From the NCBI RefSeq assembly GCF_016464375.1, contig NZ_JADDIU010000012.1:1-64000 (forward strand): 64,000 nt of DNA. Reading direction: 5' to 3'. Both the position numbers and the translations under genes were made by a program. Below, one piece after another: positions 26,355 through 35,921 of the stretch. Positions within the stretch are counted from its first letter, which is position 1; every line of letters begins with the position of its first letter. Source of the stretch: Bacillus renqingensis. GTDB taxonomy: Bacteria; Bacillota; Bacilli; Bacillales; Cytobacillaceae. The notes beneath the pieces were generated by a model, which saw nothing but the letters and a program-made list of their open reading frames with translations, did not search any database and was not told where the DNA came from.

Positions 26355-27452
26355 TTACTGGATGATTTGTAGTTCTTTTGGGAACTTAGTTAATACCTTT
26401 ACACCGTCAGCGGTAATATAGACATCATCCTCAATCCGAACACCTGCTACATTAGGGACATAGATACCCGGCTCAATTGTGTAAACCATGCCTTCATCAA
26501 GGACTAGCTGGTTGGTTTCTGTCATCGATGGATACTCATGGACACCTATGCCTAGGCCGTGCCCAAGCCGGTGCGGGAAATATTCACCGTAACCGGCATC
26601 GGCAATCATTTTCCTGGCAGTTTGGTCGACTTCAGCAGCCGTAATCCCGGGTCTGCTGGTTTCAATGGCAGCTAATTGTGCTTTTAAAACCGTATCATAG
26701 ATTTCTTTTTGTTTATCATTAATATCACCAAAAGCAACGGTTCTTGTGATATCAGAACAGTAGCGATCCACCACAACCCCTAAATCGAATAGAACGAAAT
26801 CGCCTTTTTGGATCTTTGTCTCTCCAGGGGTTCCATGAGGTGATGCGGCATTGGCACCAGTTAAAACCATTGTCGAAAACGACATTTCGGTAACGCCCTT
26901 TTGCTTTAGGGCATATTCCAGGGCATTTAGGACCTCAAGCTCGGTTTTGCCTTCCTTTATTTCACTTACACCGAATTCAACGGCGTAATCGGCAAGCGCA
27001 CATGCTTCTTCGATTATTTTTAATTCTTTCGCATCTTTGATCATCCGGAGCAGTCTTACCTTTTCTTCCGCTGAAACAAATGCTGCTTCAGGGAACAATA
27101 GTGATAGCCGTTCATAGCGTTCAACATTCATATGCTCTTTTTCGATGGCGGCTTTTGTTACACTCTCGATTCTTTTATGAATGGACTGCTGAATCATCTC
27201 CCACGGGTTTTCAATATCGCTGTAGCCGATGATTTCTTGTTCCCATCCTGAACGTTTCGCATCAGGAACTTCCATTGCCGGGCAGACTAGGAAGGGCTCA
27301 GCCTCCTGAAAAACAGCCAGCGCCAGCAGTCGTTCGTGCGGGTCCGTATAATAGCCGGTTAAATAAAAGACATTCTCTGAAGAGGTTAGGAAGCTAACTT
27401 CTATTTCATTTTCCTTCATCCATGTTTGCAGCTTTTCTATTCGCTGATTCAT
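26355..27452 (-). CDS. pepQ: Xaa-Pro dipeptidase/aminopeptidase, M24 family (PepQ-like)
   Basis: Dinuclear-metal peptidase expected to cleave Xaa-Pro bonds. 365 aa from ATG 27452. A creatinase-like N-terminal domain (1-125) precedes the pita-bread domain, which carries the metal ligands: the Asp pair in DLGVVVDRYCSDITRT, His in HRLGHGLGIGVHEYP and the two Glu in TIEPGIYVP and VRIEDDVYIT. All five ligands are present. AAGGAGG is 12 nt upstream, rather long. Single gene, divergent from ytkL. Confidence 0.93.
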   Translation of the reverse strand: MNQRIEKLQTWMKENEIEVSFLTSSENVFYLTGYYTDPHERLLALAVFQEAEPFLVCPAMEVPDAKRSGWEQEIIGYSDIENPWEMIQQSIHKRIESVTKAAIEKEHMNVERYERLSLLFPEAAFVSAEEKVRLLRMIKDAKELKIIEEACALADYAVEFGVSEIKEGKTELEVLNALEYALKQKGVTEMSFSTMVLTGANAASPHGTPGETKIQKGDFVLFDLGVVVDRYCSDITRTVAFGDINDKQKEIYDTVLKAQLAAIETSRPGITAAEVDQTARKMIADAGYGEYFPHRLGHGLGIGVHEYPSMTETNQLVLDEGMVYTIEPGIYVPNVAGVRIEDDVYITADGVKVLTKFPKELQIIQ

Positions 27453-27625
27453 TTCTTTATAGGGCCTCCTTAATAAGTAAATACTATTTGAGCGTATCAA
27501 TTTGGAATAGAAAAGTAAACTAGCATGTCCTAAACCAGAAGGGAAATGGATAAGTTAAAGCAGGAATTTTTATTTTTTTATGGAAGTAGTTTTAGTAGAA
27601 CAATTTTTAAAAAGGAGCTGGGATG

Positions 27626-28306
27626 ATGAAAATCTCGTACCATGGACATTCTGTTGTCCAAATTCAGACAAATGGCAAAACAATTTTGATTGACCCGTTT
27701 ATTACCGGTAATGATTTAACGGATTTAAATGCAGATGAAGTCCAAACAGATGCGATTATTTTATCTCATGGCCATAATGACCATGTCGGGGATACTGTCG
27801 CCATCGCGAAACGAAATGATGCGCTGGTGGTCGCAAACGCAGACCTTACCACTTTCCTCAGCTGGCAAGGAGTCAAAACACATGGCATGAATATAGGCGG
27901 TGCCTATCAATTTGATTTTGGGAAGGTTAAGCTGACAAAAGCCTTTCATGGATCAGGATATACCACAGAGAACAATGAAATCATCTATTGCGGCATGCCG
28001 ACAGGTATTTTGTTCAGCAGTGAAGGTAAGACAATTTACCATGCCGGTGATACAGGGTTATTTTCTGATATGAAGCTGATTGGTGACCGCCACTCGATCG
28101 ATGTTGCGTTCCTGCCGATTGGTGATAATTTCACCATGGGGCCTGAGGATGCGGCTTATGCAGCAAAATTATTACAGGCAAAGACGGTTGTACCGATTCA
28201 TTACAACACATTCCCGCCAATTAAACAGGATCCACATCGATTTATTGAAATGTTGGAAGATAAAAATGGGAAGCTAATGAACCCCGGCGATGTAATCGAA
28301 TTATAA
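27626..28306 (+). CDS. ytkL: UPF0173 metal-dependent hydrolase YtkL
   Basis: 226 aa, metallo-beta-lactamase fold (UPF0173). Metal-binding HGHNDHVGD (about residues 52-60), the later His in FHGSGY, Asp in [10 protein letters not shown] and HYNTFPP are in order. Substrate unknown. AAAGGAG is 8 nt from ATG 27626; the ATG at 27623 is an alternative. Divergent from pepQ, same order as in B. subtilis around ytoI. Confidence 0.93.
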   Translation: MKISYHGHSVVQIQTNGKTILIDPFITGNDLTDLNADEVQTDAIILSHGHNDHVGDTVAIAKRNDALVVANADLTTFLSWQGVKTHGMNIGGAYQFDFGKVKLTKAFHGSGYTTENNEIIYCGMPTGILFSSEGKTIYHAGDTGLFSDMKLIGDRHSIDVAFLPIGDNFTMGPEDAAYAAKLLQAKTVVPIHYNTFPPIKQDPHRFIEMLEDKNGKLMNPGDVIEL

Positions 28307-28379
28307 TCATAGAAACACATACTTTTTTCCCCCTTCGTTGCATAAAGATGAAACAAGCAGTCTTAGGGGGGAATATGGA

Positions 28380-28613
28380 ATGAAAAAAAACAGATATTTG
28401 CTTTGTTTATTACTTTGTGGCTTCATGCTTTATTTTGCCGTGCCGCGGCTTTCGGTGACAGCTGATGGGGTACAAGGGATTTTTGCTATTGTTTGGCTGG
28501 TGTTTGCCTTAATGGTCATTGCTGGAAATCTCACCGCCCTGCTTTACACACCGAAAAGGCAGATACAAAGACCACAGCCGCAGGGTTTAAAACGGAAATC
28601 CCGTTCTTTCTAA
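28380..28613 (+). CDS. small membrane protein of unknown function (77 aa)
   Basis: Start at ATG 28380, with AGGGGGG 8 nt upstream; the frame is open further up without a good site. Two hydrophobic segments (about residues 5-23 and 30-55) are separated by a short polar loop, and the tail is strongly basic (KRQIQRPQPQGLKRKSRS). Likely a two-pass membrane protein with a cytoplasmic basic tail. No family recognised. Confidence 0.75.
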   Translation: MKKNRYLLCLLLCGFMLYFAVPRLSVTADGVQGIFAIVWLVFALMVIAGNLTALLYTPKRQIQRPQPQGLKRKSRSF

Positions 28614-28728
28614 TGGATTGTAAGAAACCGCATTGAATCAAGACCTTTAAAACCTTATAATGGAGTTTAGGCATCATTCAGGTATAGTAGAAGGAATGAA
28701 TTCGATAGCATAAAGGGTGAAGAAGGTC

Positions 28729-30048
28729 TTGGCAACAAAACATGAACAAATTTTACGATATATTGATGGTCTTCCAATTGGAGAAAAAATCTCAGTCAGG
28801 CAAATTGCCAAAGCAATGAATGTGAGTGAAGGTACAGCATACCGTGCGATTAAAGAAGCTGAAAATAAAGGATATGTCAGCACCATTGAACGTGTTGGAA
28901 CAATCCGTATTGAACGGAAGAAAAAGGAAAATATTGAAAAACTAACATTTGCCGAGGTAGTAAATATTGTGGATGGCCAGGTTTTAGGCGGAAGATCAGG
29001 GTTGCATAAAACCCTTAATAAATTTGTCATTGGAGCAATGAAATTAGAGGCGATGATGCGGTATACCGAGGCTGGAAATCTTTTGATTGTTGGAAACCGG
29101 ACACAGGCACATGAACTGGCATTAAAGGCAGGAGCAGCTGTCCTGATCACAGGCGGATTTGATACAGAGGAGCAGGTGAAAAAATTAGCGGACCAGCTTG
29201 AACTGCCGATTATTTCCTCAAGTTATGATACGTTTACAGTTGCGACGATGATCAACCGTGCAATATATGATCAGCTAATCAAAAAGGAAATTATTTTAGT
29301 GGAAGATATTTTGACTCCGTTAACGAAAACCTACTACTTGCAAACATCCGATAAAGTATCGATGTGGCATAAGTTAAATCAGCAAACGACCCATAGCCGT
29401 TATCCCGTTGTTGATAAAAACTTAAAGATCCAAGGAATGGTGACGAGTAAAGATATTTTAGGTCAGGATAGTGAGACATCAATTGATAAGATTATGACCA
29501 AACATCCGATGACGGTTACAGGGAAAACAAGCGTTGCTTCAGCAGCACATATGATGGTTTGGGAAGGGATTGAAGTCCTTCCCGTTGCTGATGAAGTCAG
29601 CCGTTTAGAAGGAATTATTAGCAGGCAGGACGTCCTAAAGGCATTGCAAATGAATCAAAGGCAGCCCCAGGTTGGTGAAACGATTGATGATATCATAACA
29701 AATCAACTGGAGTTCATGACTGATAAGGCAAAGGGAGACGGCGCTTTCACATTAGAAGTTACCCCGCAAATGACGAACCATCTTGGTACCATTTCTTATG
29801 GGGTATTTACAACAATCGTTTCAGATGCAGCTAATCGTGTATTACGCAGCTATAAAAAGGGCGATTTAGTCGTAGAGAATATGACAATTTATTTTATAAA
29901 ACCTGTGCAAATGGAAAGTAAGCTGGAAATTTATCCGAAAATACTTGAAGTTGGCCGGAAATTCGGGAAGGTAGATGTAGAAGTTTACAACGATGGAGTC
30001 CTTGTTGGAAAAGCGATGATGATGTGCCAGTTAATTGATAGAAATTAA
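28729..30048 (+). CDS. ytoI: CBS/DRTGG-domain regulator-like protein YtoI
   Basis: 439 aa from TTG 28729 (MATKHEQILRYI, the family start; an in-frame GTG at 28717 lies within the AAAGGGTG ribosome-binding site). Domains in order: winged helix-turn-helix (about 1-65, VRQIAKAMNVSEGTAYRAIKE), DRTGG (about 70-180), two CBS motifs (about 190-305) and a hot-dog thioesterase-like domain (about 330-435). CBS pairs usually bind adenine nucleotides, so it may be a nucleotide-sensing transcription factor; its targets are unknown. Monocistronic. Confidence 0.92.
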   Translation: MATKHEQILRYIDGLPIGEKISVRQIAKAMNVSEGTAYRAIKEAENKGYVSTIERVGTIRIERKKKENIEKLTFAEVVNIVDGQVLGGRSGLHKTLNKFVIGAMKLEAMMRYTEAGNLLIVGNRTQAHELALKAGAAVLITGGFDTEEQVKKLADQLELPIISSSYDTFTVATMINRAIYDQLIKKEIILVEDILTPLTKTYYLQTSDKVSMWHKLNQQTTHSRYPVVDKNLKIQGMVTSKDILGQDSETSIDKIMTKHPMTVTGKTSVASAAHMMVWEGIEVLPVADEVSRLEGIISRQDVLKALQMNQRQPQVGETIDDIITNQLEFMTDKAKGDGAFTLEVTPQMTNHLGTISYGVFTTIVSDAANRVLRSYKKGDLVVENMTIYFIKPVQMESKLEIYPKILEVGRKFGKVDVEVYNDGVLVGKAMMMCQLIDRN

Positions 30049-30076
30049 CAATGGAATATTCGGTAACCATTTGAAA

Positions 30077-30105
30077 CAGCCGCTTCCTCGTTAAGAAAGC
30101 GGCTT
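30077..30105 (-). terminator. hairpin at the end of ytpI
   Basis: AGCCGCTT/AAGCGGCT stem overlapping the ytpI stop codon (30091-30093). T-tract weak on both strands. Confidence 0.5.
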
Positions 30106-30405
30106 GTCCAGTTCCTCCGCCTCCTCAATTGCAAACGGAAGGTAATGTTTATATTTTTTGAAACCAATCCAAGCAAAATAGCCTCCATAAAGGATAAATA
30201 TAACAGCGACAATATAATTTATTGCGGATTCGGCAATATAGATCAGGTGATTCACCCCGAATAAACCGACTAAAAGCCCAAGGGTGATGTTGGATTTGGC
30301 GGAAAGCCATTTCTTTTCTACCGGGCGATTGCTTCGGAAGTATTTTGTTTTATAAAATAAATAGAAAACAAATAAAATAATAATGAGAAATACAAAGACA
30401 AACAT
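30091..30405 (-). CDS. ytpI: YtpI-family membrane protein
   Basis: 104 aa from ATG 30405 (GGAGG 8 nt upstream; ATG 30411 is only 1 nt from it). Three membrane segments (about residues 2-19, 40-60, 65-85) and an acidic C-terminus (EEAEELDKPLS). Conserved LLVGLFGVNHLIYIAES is typical. Function unknown. Convergent with ytoI, divergent from nrnA, as in B. subtilis. Confidence 0.88.
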   Translation of the reverse strand: MFVFVFLIIILFVFYLFYKTKYFRSNRPVEKKWLSAKSNITLGLLVGLFGVNHLIYIAESAINYIVAVIFILYGGYFAWIGFKKYKHYLPFAIEEAEELDKPLS

Positions 30406-30489
30406 TTTCATTCCTCCAGCTTCGAGATCATTATTATTGTAACGTTATTTAAAGGAAATTGCCATTAAAGAAAGGTTAGGGGAACGCTT

Positions 30490-31431
30490 ATGAAAGAGAA
30501 AATATTAGAAGCTATTAAACAGTATGAAACCATCATTGTCCACCGCCATGTTCGTCCAGACCCAGATGCTTACGGCTCACAAGGGGGTCTAGTAGAAATA
30601 TTAAAGGAGTCCTTTCCGGAAAAACATATATTTGCAGTGGGTCAGGATGAACCAACCCTCCATTATATGTTCACGCCTGATGTGATCGATGATGAAGTAT
30701 ATAAAGGGGCATTGGTCATTGTGTGTGATACTGCAAATGCTGAAAGGATATGTGATTTACGCTATAAAATGGGGGAAAAGCTGATTAAAATTGATCACCA
30801 CCCAAATGAAGAACCGTATGGGGATGTATTATGGGTGGATACCACGGCAAGTTCCTGCAGTGAAATGATTTATGAATTTTATCTGTTTGGAAAAGAACAG
30901 GGGTTAAAATTAAACGATGAGGCGGCAAGGCTGTTATTTGCCGGAATCGTCGGGGATACCGGCCGCTTTCTTTTTCCAAGTACAACGGAGAAGACGTTTA
31001 TCTATGCAGGGGAATTAATTCATTATCAGTTTTCCCGGACGGAATTGTTTGACAAAATGTACGAGTTGGAACCGAATATTATTAAGCTAAAAGGGTATGT
31101 TTTGCAAAGCTTTGAATTTCAAACGAACGGCGTTGCCGTCGTAAAGCTGACAAATGAACTGCTTGACCAATACCAGGTAAACCCTACAGAGGCCTCCCTT
31201 TTAGTCGGTGTTTTAGGGGATGTAAAAGGGATGAAGGCGTGGGTCTTCTTCATTGAAGAAAAGGACCAAATTAGAGTCCGGCTTCGCTCAAAAGGACCGG
31301 TTATTAATAAAGTTGCCAGAAAGTTCAATGGCGGAGGCCATCCGCTTGCCGCCGGCGCTTCCATCCGCTCTTGGGATGAAGCAACAGATGTTTTAAATGA
31401 GTTAAATAAATTGGTGTCAGGCACCATGTGA
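30490..31431 (+). CDS. nrnA: oligoribonuclease/pAp phosphatase NrnA (YtqI)
   Basis: DHH-family phosphoesterase that degrades 2-5 nt RNAs and 3'-phosphoadenosine 5'-phosphate. 313 aa. Motif I is VHRHVRPDPDAYGSQ, motif III is the IDHHPN (DHH) signature, and the DHHA1 domain ends with KFNGGGHPLAAGA, the substrate-binding glycine motif. Start ATG 30490 after AGGGGA. The last codons (GTM and stop) are inside a perfect hairpin, so the C-terminus may have been reshaped by a repeat. Confidence 0.95.
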   Translation: MKEKILEAIKQYETIIVHRHVRPDPDAYGSQGGLVEILKESFPEKHIFAVGQDEPTLHYMFTPDVIDDEVYKGALVIVCDTANAERICDLRYKMGEKLIKIDHHPNEEPYGDVLWVDTTASSCSEMIYEFYLFGKEQGLKLNDEAARLLFAGIVGDTGRFLFPSTTEKTFIYAGELIHYQFSRTELFDKMYELEPNIIKLKGYVLQSFEFQTNGVAVVKLTNELLDQYQVNPTEASLLVGVLGDVKGMKAWVFFIEEKDQIRVRLRSKGPVINKVARKFNGGGHPLAAGASIRSWDEATDVLNELNKLVSGTM

Positions 31432-31447
31432 ATTTTTCACATGGTGC
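31421..31447. repeat. palindrome at the nrnA stop codon
   Basis: GCACCATGTGAA-TTT-TTCACATGGTGC, a 12-bp perfect stem with a 3-nt loop, preceded by GGTGTCAG. No T-tract follows on the plus strand. The preceding GGTGTCAGGCACC resembles a short palindromic repeat I know from other Bacillus genomes. It also sits between the convergent nrnA and ytrI genes and may still halt transcription. Confidence 0.7.
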
Positions 31448-31449
31448 TA

Positions 31450-31953
31450 CTAGGAATCAAATTGGATTTCCAGCTGGATTGTTAGTGTTGTGAAAATAGT
31501 CATTTCTTTTACCGTCAGCTTGTACCTTTTGTCATTAATTTTAATTGGTTTGTTTTCAATAATTTTTTTTATTAAATCTTTATTTTTGGCAACTTCTTCC
31601 AAATCTTTCGCCAAGACCATTTTGATGTCATCACGAACTTCTTCTTCCTTCTCAAAAATGCTAAGATCATCTAACTTATACCTCTCCCCGTTAAGAATCT
31701 TGATCTTAATCTTTTGGACGGTGATTTTTTCTAAGTTCTGTTTGTTTAACTCCTTATAGTCTTCCTGCCAGATTTTAATATCGTTATTTAGCTCGGTAAT
31801 TTCATTTTGTTGTTTACGAATTAGCTTGGCATTCTCTTCCTGCCAGACTCCAAAAATATATAAAAAAATACACCAGCTAATCGCACCACCAATGGCCATT
31901 CCCGCAAAAAAACGCTGCCATGATGGTCTTCGGTAGTATGGAGGGATTCTCAT
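31450..31953 (-). CDS. ytrI: sporulation membrane protein YtrI
   Basis: 167 aa. One N-terminal membrane segment (about residues 13-33, FFAGMAIGGAISWCIFLYIF) followed by a coiled-coil stretch (EITELNNDIKIWQEDYKELNK) and a mixed C-terminal domain. Overlaps ytrH by 4 nt (ATGA) and is translated from the same message. B. subtilis ytrHI is a sigma-E operon required for efficient sporulation; identification rests on topology and synteny before dnaE. Confidence 0.88.
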   Translation of the reverse strand: MRIPPYYRRPSWQRFFAGMAIGGAISWCIFLYIFGVWQEENAKLIRKQQNEITELNNDIKIWQEDYKELNKQNLEKITVQKIKIKILNGERYKLDDLSIFEKEEEVRDDIKMVLAKDLEEVAKNKDLIKKIIENKPIKINDKRYKLTVKEMTIFTTLTIQLEIQFDS

Positions 31954-32288
31954 GATGATAAATGCTCCTGGGTCATCCAGTTAATGATAAGAGCACCTGT
32001 CTGGGCCCCTCCTAAAGCAGAAAGAATTAATAAAAATTGTTTAAAAAGATCCTTCGTATCTGCATTCAATAAGCCGCGTTCAAACGTATAGACGGCATCA
32101 AATGTTCCGCCAATCGCTGCGACGATCGCCCAAATTCGGAGTGCCGATGATAGACGGTATACGGTAGTTAGTGGTGGCTGCCCGGTTAAAAAGGAAGCAA
32201 TTCCCCCAATCAGAGAACCACCAAGTAATACACCTAAGGCAATAAAGTAGCTTTCAATAAAAGTGGGAAAAAAGCCAATTTCTTTCAT
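31950..32288 (-). CDS. ytrH: sporulation protein YtrH
   Basis: 112 aa from ATG 32288, with GGAGG correctly placed upstream; longer in-frame starts lack one. Begins MKEIGFFPTFIESYFIALG, with membrane segments at about residues 13-35 and 45-65 and a C-terminal hydrophobic stretch (FLLILSALGGAQTGALIIN). First gene of ytrH-ytrI, divergent from dnaE, as in B. subtilis, where it belongs to the mother-cell sigma-E regulon. Confidence 0.88.
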   Translation of the reverse strand: MKEIGFFPTFIESYFIALGVLLGGSLIGGIASFLTGQPPLTTVYRLSSALRIWAIVAAIGGTFDAVYTFERGLLNADTKDLFKQFLLILSALGGAQTGALIINWMTQEHLSS

Positions 32289-32440
32289 TCTTCCTCCGAC
32301 CTTCAATCTGAATTTAATCTTTCTATCATTTATATGGACAGGCCTATATAAATATGAATGATTAAACGAGAACATATTTTCTTTTTTTATTGTAAAGTTT
32401 TATAATAAGTGATGAACTCATGTATTAAGGGTGTGATGAA

Positions 32441-35400
32441 ATGTCTTTTGTTCACCTGCATGTTTATAGCGCATATAGTTTATTGACGAGTACGGCATCA
32501 GTTCCTGATTTAGTTAAGAATGCTCAGGAAAAAGGGTTTCGTTCGCTTGCTTTAACTGACAGGAATGTAATGTACGGTACGATTGAATTTTATAAACTCT
32601 GTAAACAGGAAGGGATTAAGCCGATTATTGGGTTGACAGTTGATGTGGAAGGCACGCGGGCAGTTAACGAAGCATTTCCGCTAGTCCTGTTAGCAGAAAC
32701 GGAAATAGGATATAAGAACCTACTTAAAATTTCCAGTGCGCTACAAACGAAATCTGTCAAGGGAATACCATTTAAATGGCTGCGGCATTATGCTGCGGGT
32801 CTTATTGTGATTACACCTGGATTAGAAGGAGAAATTGAACAGGCTATATATAATGGGGAAGTGGATTTTGCCCGGGAATTAATCGGAAAATTTACGGACA
32901 TCTTTGGAAAGGGGAATTTTTTCATATCCCTGCAGGATCATCAGCTTGAACAAGAAGAAGCTATTAGATCCCAGCTATTATTGCTTGCCAGGGAAATGAA
33001 CGTGCCCCTTGCTGCAACGAACCAAGTTCATTATTTAGATAAGCAAGATAGTTTTGTCCATGAATGTCTGCTAGCCATTAAGAATGGGGATAAATTGCAG
33101 GATGAGCATCGGGAGAGAATGGGGAGCGACCAATTCTATTTAAAAACAGCGGCCGAAATGACAGACTGTTTTGCGGATATTATGGAAGCGTTGGAAAATA
33201 CGCTGCTCATTGCCGAAAGATGCAATGTTATAATCGAATTAAATAAGACGTATCTGCCTGCGTTTCCAACGGAAGACCCTAACGTCTCGGCAGATGATTA
33301 TCTGGAAAGTTTGTGCTTTAAAGGTCTTAATGAACGGTTTACCACCCCTTCGAAAGAATATGCTGAACGGTTGTCTTATGAACTAGCAGTAATCAAGAGA
33401 ATGAAATTTAGCAACTATTTTTTAATCGTTTGGGATTTTATGAAATTTGCCAGGGAGAGAGGGATCTTAACAGGGCCGGGCCGGGGATCTGCCGCGGGCT
33501 CGCTTGTTGCTTATGTTTTATTTATTACGGATGTCGATCCAATTGAACATCAGTTATTATTCGAGCGCTTCTTAAACCCAGAACGGATCTCAATGCCTGA
33601 TATCGATATCGATTTTCCTGACCATCGCCGGGATGAAGTGATCGAATATGTCGCTAGAAAATACGGTGAGCTCCATGTTGCTCAAATTGTTACGTTTGGA
33701 ACATTCGCTGCCAGAGCTGCTCTAAGAGACGCAGGGCGTGCTTTTGGCTTAAATACAAAAGAACTGGATTACTTGTCCAAATTAGTACCATCTCGCTTAG
33801 GTGTTCCTTTAGTTGATGCCTATAAAGAATCTGACAGGATCAGGAATTTTATAAATGAAACAGCGTTTAACAAACGGCTTTTCGAAACGGCTTTGAAATT
33901 AGAGGGGCTGCCGCGGCATACTTCCACACATGCTGCAGGTGTGGTCATCAGCGATAAGCCGCTTATCGATTTAGTTCCAATTCAGAAAGGGTCAACCCAT
34001 GTTTATTTAACCCAATATTCAATGGAATACTTGGAAGAAATGGGCTTGCTAAAAATGGATTTCCTCGGGCTGCGTAATTTATCATTGATTGAATCCATTC
34101 TATCTACCATTTACCGTCATATAGGGGAAAAATTAGATATCGGCTCTGTTCCCTTAAATGACGCAAAGACTTTTACATTATTGGCGGCAGGGGAAACGAC
34201 TGGTGTTTTTCAGTTGGAATCAGAAGGAATGAGAAAGGTATTAAAGCGGCTAAAGCCAACGAGATTTGAAGATATCGTTGCTGTCAATGCCTTGTATCGG
34301 CCAGGACCAATGGAAAATATCCCACTCTTTATTGATCGGAAACATGGACGTGCACCTATGGAGTATCCCCATCCGGATCTGAGGCCCATCTTGGAAAATA
34401 CGTACGGCGTCATTGTTTATCAGGAACAAATTATCCAGATTGCCTCAAAAATGGCAGGATTTTCACTTGGCGAAGCAGACCTGTTAAGAAGGGCAGTCGC
34501 AAAGAAGCAAAGGGCAGTGCTTGACAGGGAGCGAAATCACTTTGTCCAGGGGGCACTTAAAAAAGGATATGGCGAGGGGCTTGCAAATGAAATTTATGAC
34601 TTAATCGTCCGCTTTGCCAATTATGGATTTAACCGAAGCCATGCGGTGGCATATAGTATAATCGCCTATCAGCTGGCCTATTTAAAAGCCAATTATCCCA
34701 TTCATTTTTTTGCGGGATTGCTAACATCTGTGATTGGAAATGAAATAAAAATTGCCCAGTACATTATGGAAACAAAACAATGGGGGATCACCATTCTCCC
34801 TCCATCGATTAATCAAAGCGATGGCTCCTTCCAAGTGGAACATGGCAGCATTCGCTACAGTTTAGCAGCCATTAAAGGCTTAGGTAATGTAGCGTTAAAA
34901 GAAATCATGCAAGCAAGGAAGAGAAAAAAGTTTGAAGACTTATTCGATTTTTGTATCCGGGTTTCCTCACGGGCTATTAATCGAAAAACACTTGAACTGC
35001 TCGTTCATTCCGGATCCTTTGATGAATTTGGAGTGGATCGTGCCATCTTACTGGCAAGCCTTGATGTTGCTATCGAACATGCGCAAATATTTAAACCGGA
35101 AGCTGCCAATCAATTTGATTTATTTGCAGGAGAATTTAATCTTAAGCCGAAATATGTAATAGTGGACCCTATCAGCCAGGAACATAAGCTCTCATTTGAA
35201 AAAGAGGCACTTGGTCTTTATCTCTCCGATCATCCGATTTCTATTTTTGAAAAGGCCTTAGTACAAAGCGGTGCACAAGCTTTATTTCATTTAAAAGCAG
35301 GCTTACGTGGTGTTATCTCAGGTGTATTTATTTCCACGGTAAAACCGGTTCGGACGAAAAAAGGGGAATTAATGGCGTTTTTGACAATCAGCGATTCCAG

Positions 35401-35806
35401 TGGTGAAATGGAGGCGATCGCATTCCCAGCTGTGTATAAAAAATCTTCTGCACTTTTAAAACAAGGGAAATTTGCCTTGCTGGAAGGGAAGATTGAAGAA
35501 AGAGATGACAAACTTCAATTTATTATCCAACAAGTTCAAGCAATCGATCAATGGTTGGAAAGAAAATCGTTAAAACAGCAGGTTCTATATTTGAAAATCA
35601 GTAGAGAAAAACATACTGAACAATCCCTTCAACAAATTAATCAGCTGCTTGGGAAAAATAAGGGAGATACAAGCGTTATTTTACATTACGAAGTCAATCG
35701 GAAAACAGTCAGATTAGGACCGGAGAAAAACATTCATCCAACTTCAAATTTACTTCATTCTTTAAGAGAGATTTTGGGTGCGCAAAACGTGGTTCTGAAA
35801 GATTAA
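32441..35806 (+). CDS. dnaE: DNA polymerase III subunit alpha DnaE
   Basis: Lagging-strand/primer-extending replicative polymerase of Firmicutes, working with PolC. 1121 aa, family-typical. PHP domain at 1-210 (FVHLHVYSAYSLLTS), polymerase core with GPGRGSAAGS and the catalytic aspartates in MPDIDIDFPD, thumb/fingers with HTSTHAAGVVIS, PVG-like helix-hairpin region, and a C-terminal OB-fold (about 950-1040). No 3'-5' exonuclease domain is inserted in PHP, separating it from PolC. Divergent from ytrH. Confidence 0.98.
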   Translation: MSFVHLHVYSAYSLLTSTASVPDLVKNAQEKGFRSLALTDRNVMYGTIEFYKLCKQEGIKPIIGLTVDVEGTRAVNEAFPLVLLAETEIGYKNLLKISSALQTKSVKGIPFKWLRHYAAGLIVITPGLEGEIEQAIYNGEVDFARELIGKFTDIFGKGNFFISLQDHQLEQEEAIRSQLLLLAREMNVPLAATNQVHYLDKQDSFVHECLLAIKNGDKLQDEHRERMGSDQFYLKTAAEMTDCFADIMEALENTLLIAERCNVIIELNKTYLPAFPTEDPNVSADDYLESLCFKGLNERFTTPSKEYAERLSYELAVIKRMKFSNYFLIVWDFMKFARERGILTGPGRGSAAGSLVAYVLFITDVDPIEHQLLFERFLNPERISMPDIDIDFPDHRRDEVIEYVARKYGELHVAQIVTFGTFAARAALRDAGRAFGLNTKELDYLSKLVPSRLGVPLVDAYKESDRIRNFINETAFNKRLFETALKLEGLPRHTSTHAAGVVISDKPLIDLVPIQKGSTHVYLTQYSMEYLEEMGLLKMDFLGLRNLSLIESILSTIYRHIGEKLDIGSVPLNDAKTFTLLAAGETTGVFQLESEGMRKVLKRLKPTRFEDIVAVNALYRPGPMENIPLFIDRKHGRAPMEYPHPDLRPILENTYGVIVYQEQIIQIASKMAGFSLGEADLLRRAVAKKQRAVLDRERNHFVQGALKKGYGEGLANEIYDLIVRFANYGFNRSHAVAYSIIAYQLAYLKANYPIHFFAGLLTSVIGNEIKIAQYIMETKQWGITILPPSINQSDGSFQVEHGSIRYSLAAIKGLGNVALKEIMQARKRKKFEDLFDFCIRVSSRAINRKTLELLVHSGSFDEFGVDRAILLASLDVAIEHAQIFKPEAANQFDLFAGEFNLKPKYVIVDPISQEHKLSFEKEALGLYLSDHPISIFEKALVQSGAQALFHLKAGLRGVISGVFISTVKPVRTKKGELMAFLTISDSSGEMEAIAFPAVYKKSSALLKQGKFALLEGKIEERDDKLQFIIQQVQAIDQWLERKSLKQQVLYLKISREKHTEQSLQQINQLLGKNKGDTSVILHYEVNRKTVRLGPEKNIHPTSNLLHSLREILGAQNVVLKD

Positions 35807-35809
35807 ATC

Positions 35810-35837
35810 TTTACAACAATCGAAGATATGTTATAGT
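35810..35837 (+). promoter_or_regulatory. candidate promoter of ytsJ
   Basis: TTTACA (35810-35815), 16-nt spacer, TATAGT (35832-35837). It would place the GntR-type operator just downstream of the start site. Confidence 0.55.
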
Positions 35838-35852
35838 GTAAAAGAGGTATGT

Positions 35853-35865
35853 GTGGTCTGACCAC
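35853..35865 (+). promoter_or_regulatory. GntR/FadR-type operator 1 (upstream of ytsJ)
   Basis: GTGGTCTGACCAC, a perfect inverted repeat around a central T, of the TGGTnnnACCA type bound by FCD-class GntR regulators. The same core recurs at 37869-37883. Confidence 0.75.
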
Positions 35866-35921
35866 CATAATAAGGGCTATATTTTACAATGGGGATGTAA
35901 TTTTTTTAGGGGGGACGTTTT

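Noticed and set aside
28674-29150. 158-aa antisense frame over ytoI
   Set aside because: It is a codon-pattern shadow of the conserved ytoI gene, with Ser/Phe-rich composition and no start signals.
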